Positions 7,901-11,831 of a DNA stretch of 11,831 nt are shown one piece after another. The DNA comes from Actinomycetota bacterium (GTDB taxonomy: Bacteria; Acidobacteriota; Blastocatellia; Chloracidobacteriales; Chloracidobacteriaceae). The stretch spans positions 1 to 11,831 of the forward strand of contig JAAFHI010000031.1 of assembly GCA_013298335.1 (NCBI GenBank), in the 5' to 3' direction. Within the stretch, counting starts at the first letter, position 1; the number at the start of each line of letters is the position of its first letter. Under the pieces are notes generated by a model. That model did not search any database. It was not told the DNA's origin and worked only from the letters and a program-made list of their open reading frames with translations. The position numbers and the translations under genes were made by a program.

Positions 7901-8443
7901 ATCGGCATTTACCGCAACGGGACGTTTTATCTTCGAAACTCGAACACGGCGGGCTTCGCCGACATTCAGTTCCCGTTCGGCTCGCCCGGCGACCTTCCCA
8001 TCGTCGGAGACTGGGACGGCGACGGTATCGACACCGTCGGAATCGTCCGGGGCAATCAGGTCCTGCTGCGAAATTCGAATACGCCGGGATTTGCCGACAT
8101 CGAGTTTTTCTACGGCACGGCGGGGGATATTTTCCTTGCGGGCGACTGGAACGGCGACGGCATCGACACCGTCGGATGCTTCCGCCCTTCCAACGGATTC
8201 GTCTACATCCGCAATACCAACACCACCGGTTTCGCCGATCTCCAGTTCTTCTACGGTCAGGCCGGCGACAAACCGGTCGTCGGAGACTGGAACGCCGACG
8301 GCGTCGACACCATCGGCATCGTTCGGGGGAATCAGTGGTTTCTGCGGGATTCGAATTCCTCCGGATTCGCCGATCTCCAGTTCTTTTACGGTGCCAGCAC
8401 CGACATTCCGATTACCGGTGACTGGAACGACCAACCCTATTGA
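4994..8443 (+). CDS. Large secreted protein: 14 delta-60 repeats, two BACON-like domains, five GDWxGDG repeats
   Basis: A 1149-residue exported protein. The start ATG has GGGAGA (4983-4988) five bases upstream. Signal peptide 1-27, with likely cleavage after AGA. Residues about 33-749 contain 14 units of roughly 50 residues, each opening LD-x-x-F-N-x-G and continuing through DxxGRIxIGGxF and ARLNPDGS. This is the delta-60 / DUF5122 beta-propeller repeat, and 14 units would suit two seven-bladed propellers (inference). Residues about 750-831 and 832-918 are two BACON-like beta-sandwich domains (SPNSGPARSANIRVG; WNAISNDDWISVTSG; GTVTIAGMTFTVTQS). Residues 921-1149 are five copies of about 45 residues, ending GDWDGDGIDTVG, with DxDxDG-type possible calcium sites, the last copy truncated at GDWNDQPY. 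No transmembrane anchor or C-terminal sorting signal is obvious. Likely a surface or extracellular binding/adhesion protein; substrate unknown. Monocistronic by spacing. Confidence 0.9.
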   Translation: MNFLARGTRLVPFFTFLFWAFSISAGAQTAGALDPTFDARLASDGGIVYGSAITNEGKSLIVGNFHFVNDTYQYGIARLLADGNPDPAFNAGAGANGTIYGLAIDAQNRILVVGDFTTFANAPRSRIARLNPDGTLDGTFNPGTGADDTVLTVATDTQGRTVIGGFFTSFNGTPRSRLARLNPDGSLDSAFNPSAANTVNRLRIDSQGRIVIAGLFYVVNGTSRPGIARLNDNGSLDATFAPSGGADYQIFDFAIDAQGRYVIGGEFGLFNGTVRSRVARVNPDGSLDTTFSPLAGADGFVFSVSIDNQGRIYFGGRFFIYGNTSRRCLVRTMADGTVDPDFLPATASSTDTFIEVRSTLPLPNQGGVFVGGVFRIRQGQFVSRFGRFQENGTLDQSFLSRIDGNSTVNALAQSANGDLIAGGRFNFSRGIRRNHLARFTPNGNLDQSFNTGDGAFQEVKTVATAANRKVVAGGLFQSFNNLQRPSLARVTASGALDGSFQPIVTGGGVDQAVIDSANRVVIGGVFFQINLVSINNLARLNNDATLDTTFNAGTGPNGYIYAMAQDTQGRILIGGTFNQYNGVTQNFLSRLNSNGTIDQTFNMGFGPSVNVWAIALDNLGRIVIAGQFVEFNRTTRIRVARLNPDGSLDTTFNPGLGPDATVRCVAIDSQNRVIIGGEFTTVAGVSRNRIARLNATGGLDTTFDPGSGCNGIVRSVLVDPFDRVVAGGDFTTFNGQPRCGLVRLNGDQTCTFGISPNTGNFPVEGGGGSATVTSGPCQWTASGIPDWIAGFPASGSGTNTVSFTVSPNSGPARSANIRVGDATLTISQTSACSFALDKTSLRLDPPGGTRKVFVSTGTSCTWNAISNDDWISVTSGASGTGNGTVQLQIQPIPPVFGLPRTGTVTIAGMTFTVTQSTRQQVTVGAFRPSNGFVYLKNTNATGFADSEFFYGQANDIPVAGDWDGNGTDTIGIYRNGTFYLRNSNTAGFADIQFPFGSPGDLPIVGDWDGDGIDTVGIVRGNQVLLRNSNTPGFADIEFFYGTAGDIFLAGDWNGDGIDTVGCFRPSNGFVYIRNTNTTGFADLQFFYGQAGDKPVVGDWNADGVDTIGIVRGNQWFLRDSNSSGFADLQFFYGASTDIPITGDWNDQPY

Positions 8444-8507
8444 GGAGATTTCGGATTGGGAATGCGTTTTTGTCCCTGAATCAAACGGCGCGGGATTGGT
8501 ACAAACG

Positions 8508-8676
8508 CGGCTGTGCCGCCCGATGTGCGGAATGGCTCTGCCTTTCCGCCAGCCGCTCCCCATAAATCCCGCGAGGGGCTGCGCCCCGAGCGAAGGTGTC
8601 GGGCTGAAGCCCTCAAATCTTTGAATCAACCGTTGCGGAAAGGCGGAGCCATTCCGCACATCCGGGCGGCAAGCCG
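8508..8676. repeat. 169-bp foldback element with 42-bp inverted arms
   Basis: Arms 8508-8549 and 8635-8676 are reverse complements apart from two single-base indels and one substitution; the substitution pairs as U·G if transcribed rightward. Between them lie two small hairpins, GGGGC/GCCCC (8575-8579, 8583-8587) and GGGC/GCCC (8601-8604, 8609-8612). No coding potential and no clear flanking target duplication. It fills most of the gap between the large secreted protein and the next lipoprotein gene. It may be a non-autonomous mobile element or a structured intergenic repeat, and could also end the upstream transcript. Confidence 0.75.
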
Positions 8677-8730
8677 CTGTCTCAATCTCCCGTGGGCCGA
8701 TTTTGGGACACGGACGGGAGCATTCACATC

Positions 8731-9351
8731 ATGAAAAAAGCGCTTCTCGTTTTTTTCTTTCTGCTGTTCGTTTTCCTGCCAATCGGCTGTCGGAAGGCTA
8801 CCTCTCCACCGACCAGGGCCAGTCCGGATGTGGAGACAATCAAACCGTGGAACTGGATCAATTTCGATGGCCGGGCCAAAGGCCCGGAGGGCTATGTACC
8901 CGACGAGGAAGCGGCCATCACCATCGCGTTCGCCGTTTTGACCTCGATTCAGGGCAAGCCGCCCCTCGACGCGCAAAAGCCCTTAACCGCGAAGTTGCAA
9001 AACGGGGTCTGGCTGGTCGGTGGAACACCCTCGCCGGGTGCGGCTGACGCACCAACGGTCCTTCTGATTTCGAAGGATTCGGGTTGTATTTCAGTCCCCC
9101 CGAAAAAAACCGGGAAACCGGCGGAGGGCTACGTTCCGGATGAGGAAACGGCCATCGCCATCGCCGTCGCGGCCTGGAATCCGATTTACGGCAAAAAACA
9201 CATCGAGGGAGAAAAACCATTCCGGGCAAGATTGCACGACGGGCACTGGTACGTTGAAGGCTCATTACCGCCTGGAAATGCCGGAGGTACGGCATTGGCC
9301 AAAATCTCAAAGGATTCAGGCTGCATTGTGGGAATCATCCACGGTAAGTGA
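8731..9351 (+). CDS. Probable lipoprotein with two tandem NTF2-fold immunity-like domains
   Basis: A 206-residue protein. I choose ATG 8731, which gives a textbook signal, MKKALLVFFFLLFVFLPIGC, with the acylated Cys at 20. GGGAG (8716-8720) lies upstream at a rather long spacing of ten bases. The residue at -3 is Pro rather than Leu, so lipidation is likely but not certain. Two related segments follow: 53-121 and 132-206. Both begin EGYVPDEExAIxIA, carry a G-x-W-x-V-x-G strand pair and end KISKDSGCI. The second copy matches what I know of the NTF2-fold immunity family (Imm-NTF2-2): AVAAWNPIYGKK, EKPFRARLHDGHWYVEG, ISKDSGCIVGIIHGK. Such domains neutralise polymorphic toxins, but none is encoded nearby. 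The duplication looks old: the copies differ widely outside the motifs. Confidence 0.82.
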   Translation: MKKALLVFFFLLFVFLPIGCRKATSPPTRASPDVETIKPWNWINFDGRAKGPEGYVPDEEAAITIAFAVLTSIQGKPPLDAQKPLTAKLQNGVWLVGGTPSPGAADAPTVLLISKDSGCISVPPKKTGKPAEGYVPDEETAIAIAVAAWNPIYGKKHIEGEKPFRARLHDGHWYVEGSLPPGNAGGTALAKISKDSGCIVGIIHGK

Positions 9352-9374
9352 TTCGCCGTTCCCTGATGAACGTT

Positions 9375-9445
9375 GTGTCCCTAGCCCGACCGTAAGGGAG
9401 GGCGCATCACTTTTACGCCCTCCCTCACGGTCGGGCTAGGGACAC
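9375..9445. repeat. Long near-perfect hairpin (30-bp arms)
   Basis: Arms 9375-9404 and 9416-9445 pair at 29 of 30 positions around an 11-base loop. The only mismatch, A9394 opposite C9426, becomes G·U in RNA made from the minus strand. No T run follows on either side, so it is not a standard terminator. A flanking GTT on both sides (9372-9374, 9446-9448) is too short to prove a target duplication. Its right end joins the 21-bp array without a gap. Confidence 0.85.
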
Positions 9446-9717
9446 GTTCAAACTCGCTTTTCCGTTGCGAACATGAACTTTTCCAATGCAAACGTTCACT
9501 CAGCCGGTGCAAAGATGGACTCTACCGGTGTTCAAACTCACTTTACCGGTGCAAACGTTCACTCGACCGATGCAAAATCGAACTCTACCGGTGTTCAAAC
9601 TCACTTTACCGGTGCAAACGTTCACTCTACCGATGCAAAAATGAACTTTACCGGTGTTCAAACTCACTCTACCGGTGCAAACATTCACTCAGCCGATGCA
9701 AAAATGAACTTTGCCGG
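9445..9717. repeat. Tandem array: 13 units of 21 bp, 63-bp higher-order period
   Basis: Thirteen contiguous 21-bp units. Typical units start TGCAAA or TGTTCAAA and end ACCGG, so ACCGGT or ACCGAT marks many junctions. Three unit types alternate as A-B-C (for example 9550-9570, 9571-9591, 9592-9612), giving a 63-bp super-period. The C units at 9529-9549 and 9592-9612 are identical. The first two units (9445-9486) are degenerate, as expected at the edge of a tandem array. Because 21 is divisible by three, long frames are open on both strands. The plus-strand frame 9473-9784 encodes a heptad peptide (GANVHST, DAKMNFT, GVQTHFT) but has no ribosome-binding site, and its ATG lies inside the second unit. 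Confidence 0.93.
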
Positions 9718-9730
9718 TGTCACGCTGTGG

Positions 9731-9739
9731 TTATCCACA
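9731..9739 (+). promoter_or_regulatory. DnaA-box consensus inside a palindrome
   Basis: TTATCCACA is an exact match to the high-affinity DnaA box (TTATNCACA). It sits in the palindrome CTGTGGTTATCCACAG (9725-9740), 14 bases after the last 21-bp unit and about 40 bases before the next gene. One such 9-mer is expected by chance in about 9% of windows this size, so the match alone is suggestive only. Confidence 0.5.
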
Positions 9740-9780
9740 GTCGGTCGCCGATTTTTCCCCTCCGAATCGGTCCATTTGAG

Positions 9781-10803
9781 ATGAACGACTACCAGAAGCG
9801 ACTGCTCAAAGAACTCATGGGCGCGAAGTTCGTCATCCGCCCGGATTTCGATTTCACCCGCGACGTCCTCGACGCACTCGACCGCGCACGGCTGGGCGAG
9901 GCGGTGCGGGCGTTCTCCCACGAACCGACGTGGTCGCGGCTGGTTGCAAAACGGCTGGCCGAGTCCATTCCGACGCCGGAAGAATGGCTGATGCTGGCCC
10001 AGTCGTCCGATCCGAAGCTGAAGCACGCCGCGAAGGAACATCTGCTCGCGAACGACCCTTCGGGCGACGCGCTGTGGCTGATCATACTGGCCGGAAGTTC
10101 CACCAAAACGCAGAAAAAGCGCGCCGCCGAAATCGCGATCGCGCGTGGGACCGACAAAAAGGCGCTCCGGGCCGTGCTGCACATCCTTGAAAAGGGTCCG
10201 CTCGTCCGTCAATCCTGGAAACGGTTGAAAGAAATGGACCTGAGTGAAGACGATCTCACGATGTACATCCTGCGTTACGCCAAGGACGTCGCGGTACTGG
10301 ACGAGGCATGGGAAATGCTCGTGGCGCGCACCCCGTCGGAAAGCGGCGTGTCGTTCGCCCTCGTCTTCTGCGGCAATCAGGGAATCCGAAACCGGGCGGG
10401 AGCGTTCCTGCTCGGTACGGAAATTCAAAATCCGGACAATCTGTCCTACATCGTCACCTACTGCGATCACGCGCCGACGCGGGAGGCCGCCGCCGAACGC
10501 CTGCTCCGCCGCAAACCCAAGTCGGAGCATCTCGCCGACATCGCGCAGCACGTTTCAGACCCCGCGCTTGCCGAAACCGGCTGGAAACTCTTCAAAAAAC
10601 AGAAGTTCTCGGCCCGCAACCAGGAACGGCTGTCCAATCTGCGAGGCATTCTCTGCTTTGCAAAACAGGCCGGTATCCGAGCCGAGGCATTTGAAATCGG
10701 GAAAACCGCGCCGTTCGACCAGGACGACCGGGAGTTCATCGTAAAGTACGCCCTCGACGCGGAGGTCCGCGCCTTTTTCGCCGAGGCGAAGCCGGGAGGT
10801 TGA
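9781..10803 (+). CDS. Helical-repeat protein of unknown function
   Basis: A 340-residue cytoplasmic protein with no signal peptide or membrane segment. I choose ATG 9781. An in-frame GTG at 9727 would add 18 residues encoded by the DnaA-box palindrome and the following non-coding stretch. No strong Shine-Dalgarno is visible before either. The sequence is almost wholly alpha-helical, with short charged helices in tandem: DVLDALDRARLGEAVRAFSHEPTW, EWLMLAQSSDPKLKHAAKEHLLA, KKRAAEIAIARGTDKKALRAVLHIL, REAAAERLLRRKPKSEHLADIAQHV, ALAETGWKLFKKQ. This resembles a HEAT- or TPR-like solenoid, so a scaffold or protein-binding role is plausible. I recognise no catalytic motif and no named family. It may be co-transcribed with the EthD gene 108 bases downstream. 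Confidence 0.82.
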   Translation: MNDYQKRLLKELMGAKFVIRPDFDFTRDVLDALDRARLGEAVRAFSHEPTWSRLVAKRLAESIPTPEEWLMLAQSSDPKLKHAAKEHLLANDPSGDALWLIILAGSSTKTQKKRAAEIAIARGTDKKALRAVLHILEKGPLVRQSWKRLKEMDLSEDDLTMYILRYAKDVAVLDEAWEMLVARTPSESGVSFALVFCGNQGIRNRAGAFLLGTEIQNPDNLSYIVTYCDHAPTREAAAERLLRRKPKSEHLADIAQHVSDPALAETGWKLFKKQKFSARNQERLSNLRGILCFAKQAGIRAEAFEIGKTAPFDQDDREFIVKYALDAEVRAFFAEAKPGG

Positions 10804-10831
10804 AATCCGGCGGGACGGGAAACGGCGTACT

Positions 10832-10900
10832 GAAAACCATGCGCGCAAGGTGCGCGCGGTCCAACGAAAAACCATGCGGACAGGATGTCCGCGGTCCAAT
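10832..10900. repeat. Two tandem REP-like hairpin units with different stems
   Basis: Units 10832-10864 and 10866-10900 share the frame GAAAA(A)CCATGCG... ...GCGGTCCAA but differ inside. The first stem is GCGCGCA/TGCGCGC (10841-10847, 10851-10857). The second is GCGGACA/TGTCCGC (10876-10882, 10886-10892). Each has a three-base loop and an outer ACC/GGT clamp. The differing bases are compensated on both sides of the stem. The second unit ends directly before the ribosome-binding site of the EthD gene. Confidence 0.82.
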
Positions 10901-10911
10901 AAGGAAAATTC

Positions 10912-11229
10912 ATGATTAAGGTCACCGTTCTGTATCCGAATTCGGAAGGCGCGCGCTTCGACGCCGACCACTACCTCAACGTCCACATGCCAATGGCGAT
11001 TGCCGCGTTCGGCGACCAGCTTCGCGGCGTCACGGTCGATTTCGGCCTCGCGGGCGGTGCGCCGGGCGCGCCCGCGCCGTTCCGTACTATCTGTACCTTT
11101 CTTTTCGATTCGGTCGAGGTCTTCAACGAACTGTTCACCGCCCACGCCGGGGCGCTGCTCGCCGACGTGCCGAACTACACCGACATTCAAATGGTCATCC
11201 AGGTCGGCGAAGTCGTCCTTTCCCAATAA
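10912..11229 (+). CDS. EthD-family (dimeric alpha-beta barrel) protein
   Basis: A 105-residue cytoplasmic protein, the usual length for single-domain EthD proteins. AAGGA (10901-10905) lies six bases before the ATG. Family features seen: N-terminal strand IKVTVLYPN, then FDADHYLNVHMPMA (16-29) with two conserved His (20 and 25), the central GLAGGAPGAPAPF, and the C-terminal DVPNYTDIQMVIQVGEV. The founding member, EthD, takes part in ethyl tert-butyl ether degradation, but most homologues are uncharacterised, so no substrate can be given here. It follows the helical-repeat gene by 108 bases containing the two REP-like hairpins. Confidence 0.9.
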   Translation: MIKVTVLYPNSEGARFDADHYLNVHMPMAIAAFGDQLRGVTVDFGLAGGAPGAPAPFRTICTFLFDSVEVFNELFTAHAGALLADVPNYTDIQMVIQVGEVVLSQ

Positions 11230-11247
11230 AATCCATCTTCACGCCAT

Positions 11248-11273
11248 CCGCCCGGCCCGAACAAACCGGGCGG
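11248..11273. terminator. GC-rich hairpin after the EthD gene
   Basis: CCGCCCGG (11248-11255) pairs perfectly with CCGGGCGG (11266-11273) around ten bases, 19 bases after the stop codon. The position suits transcript end formation, but there is no T run, so a canonical intrinsic terminator is not supported. Confidence 0.4.
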
Positions 11274-11386
11274 AAACCGGGGCAGACAAATCACGCTTCA
11301 TCACGCGACCGCCTCCCGGTCTCCCGCAACGTCTCGCCGGGTCCGTACATCATCCCATCTGTGCTAAAAACAACCGGACAGCATGC

Positions 11387-11415
11387 TTGCGGGGGTTTCC
11401 TCCGAACCCTAGTAT
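11387..11415 (+). promoter_or_regulatory. Possible sigma-70-like promoter for ribA
   Basis: TTGCGG (11387-11392) and TAGTAT (11410-11415) are separated by 17 bases, about 115 bases before the ribA start. The -35 matches the consensus at only three of six positions and the -10 at four. I looked for an FMN riboswitch in 11230-11528 and saw no recognisable conserved core. Confidence 0.22.
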
Positions 11416-11528
11416 GCAACGCTCTCGCAACAAACCCTTCCGGCTTTCAAACCCCACGAAGCCGGAGTCAGCTTTACGGTGAAGCAGTCCACCGCAAAGA
11501 CAACAAATAGAAAGTGGAGATGGGAACA

Positions 11529-11831
11529 ATGACCTCACCCACCGAAAACGGCTTTTTGTCCGACACAGGTGAACACCCGACCATCGAACGGGTCGCCGAA
11601 GCGAATCTCCCGACCGAAATCGGCGTTTTCCGCATCATCGGCTTCCGCAGTCTGAACAGCGACGAGGAATTCGTCGCGCTGGTCAAGGGCGATCTGAACT
11701 CGGAAACGCCCGCCCTCGTCCGCATTCATTCCCAATGCCTTACCGGCGACGTCTTCCACTCCATCAAATGCGACTGCGGCCCTCAGCTTCAGCGCGCCAT
11801 GGAAATGATCGAGGAAGACGGCCACGGCGTC
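11529..11831 (+). CDS. ribA: GTP cyclohydrolase II, N-terminal part (runs off the right edge)
   Basis: The first 101 codons of the enzyme that opens GTP to 2,5-diamino-6-ribosylamino-pyrimidinone 5'-phosphate, formate and pyrophosphate, the first step of riboflavin synthesis in the cytoplasm. The zinc-binding pattern C-x10-C-x-C is present as Cys70, Cys81 and Cys83 within [23 protein letters not shown], matching Cys54, Cys65 and Cys67 of the Escherichia coli enzyme. Only about 30 residues precede the first conserved strand (IGVFRIIGF), so this is a standalone RibA, not a RibBA fusion. GGAGA (11516-11520) lies eight bases before the chosen ATG. An in-frame ATG at 11520 overlaps that site and is less likely. 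Confidence 0.94.
   Translation, partial: MTSPTENGFLSDTGEHPTIERVAEANLPTEIGVFRIIGFRSLNSDEEFVALVKGDLNSETPALVRIHSQCLTGDVFHSIKCDCGPQLQRAMEMIEEDGHGV

Noticed and set aside
9445..9717. CRISPR array
   Set aside because: The 21-bp units are directly contiguous, with no unique spacers between conserved repeats and no cas genes in the window.
9473..9784. 103-codon heptad-repeat protein across the 21-bp array
   Set aside because: Not annotated as a gene: no ribosome-binding site, the array extends upstream of the ATG, and frames are open on both strands because the unit is 21 bases. The ATGA overlap with the next gene keeps the possibility open.
11230..11528. FMN riboswitch upstream of ribA
   Set aside because: I could not find the conserved RFN core segments. 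The region has only a GC hairpin near the EthD gene and scattered weak stems.

Overview
The window reads as a chromosomal segment from a GC-rich, Gram-negative-type bacterium. It carries housekeeping genes (aspS and the start of ribA), two probable lipoproteins and one very large secreted repeat protein. The combination of delta-60 repeats, BACON-like domains and GDWxGDGxDTxG repeats, with a His-type (possibly non-discriminating) AspRS, would suit Acidobacteriota or a similar environmental phylum. That placement is inference only; no sequence search was run.

Layout. 1-509 (minus): start of a lipoprotein gene running off the left edge. 510-831: divergent intergenic region with an inverted pair of 9-bp tandem repeats. 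832-2631: aspS, followed by a strong intrinsic terminator. 2686-3207: small exported protein of unknown function whose ribosome-binding site touches that terminator. 3254-3718: 5'-truncated zeta-toxin-like kinase, overlapping (ATGA) a small antitoxin-like partner at 3715-3909, then a second terminator. 4120-4281: MITE-like insertion with about 30-bp inverted ends and a 9-bp target duplication. 4343-4774: DUF4259-like protein. 4994-8443: 1149-residue secreted protein with 14 delta-60 units, two BACON-like domains and five C-terminal repeats. 8508-8676: second long inverted repeat. 8731-9351: probable lipoprotein with two copies of an NTF2-fold immunity-like domain. 9375-9445: near-perfect 30-bp hairpin, running into a 13-unit, 21-bp tandem array (9445-9717), then a perfect DnaA-box consensus (9731-9739). 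9781-10803: helical-repeat protein of unknown function. 10832-10900: two tandem REP-like hairpins with compensatory stem changes. 10912-11229: EthD-family protein. 11529-11831: N-terminal part of GTP cyclohydrolase II.

How it fits together. I see no single multi-gene pathway here. The coding genes are mostly standalone. Several of the non-coding gaps hold a different structured repeat. The most unusual stretch is 9375-9740, where a long hairpin, a helically phased 21-bp direct-repeat array with a 63-bp higher-order period, and a consensus DnaA box sit side by side. The toxin remnant with its intact partner, the duplicated immunity-like lipoprotein and the MITE indicate an accessory, rearranged neighbourhood between conserved genes.
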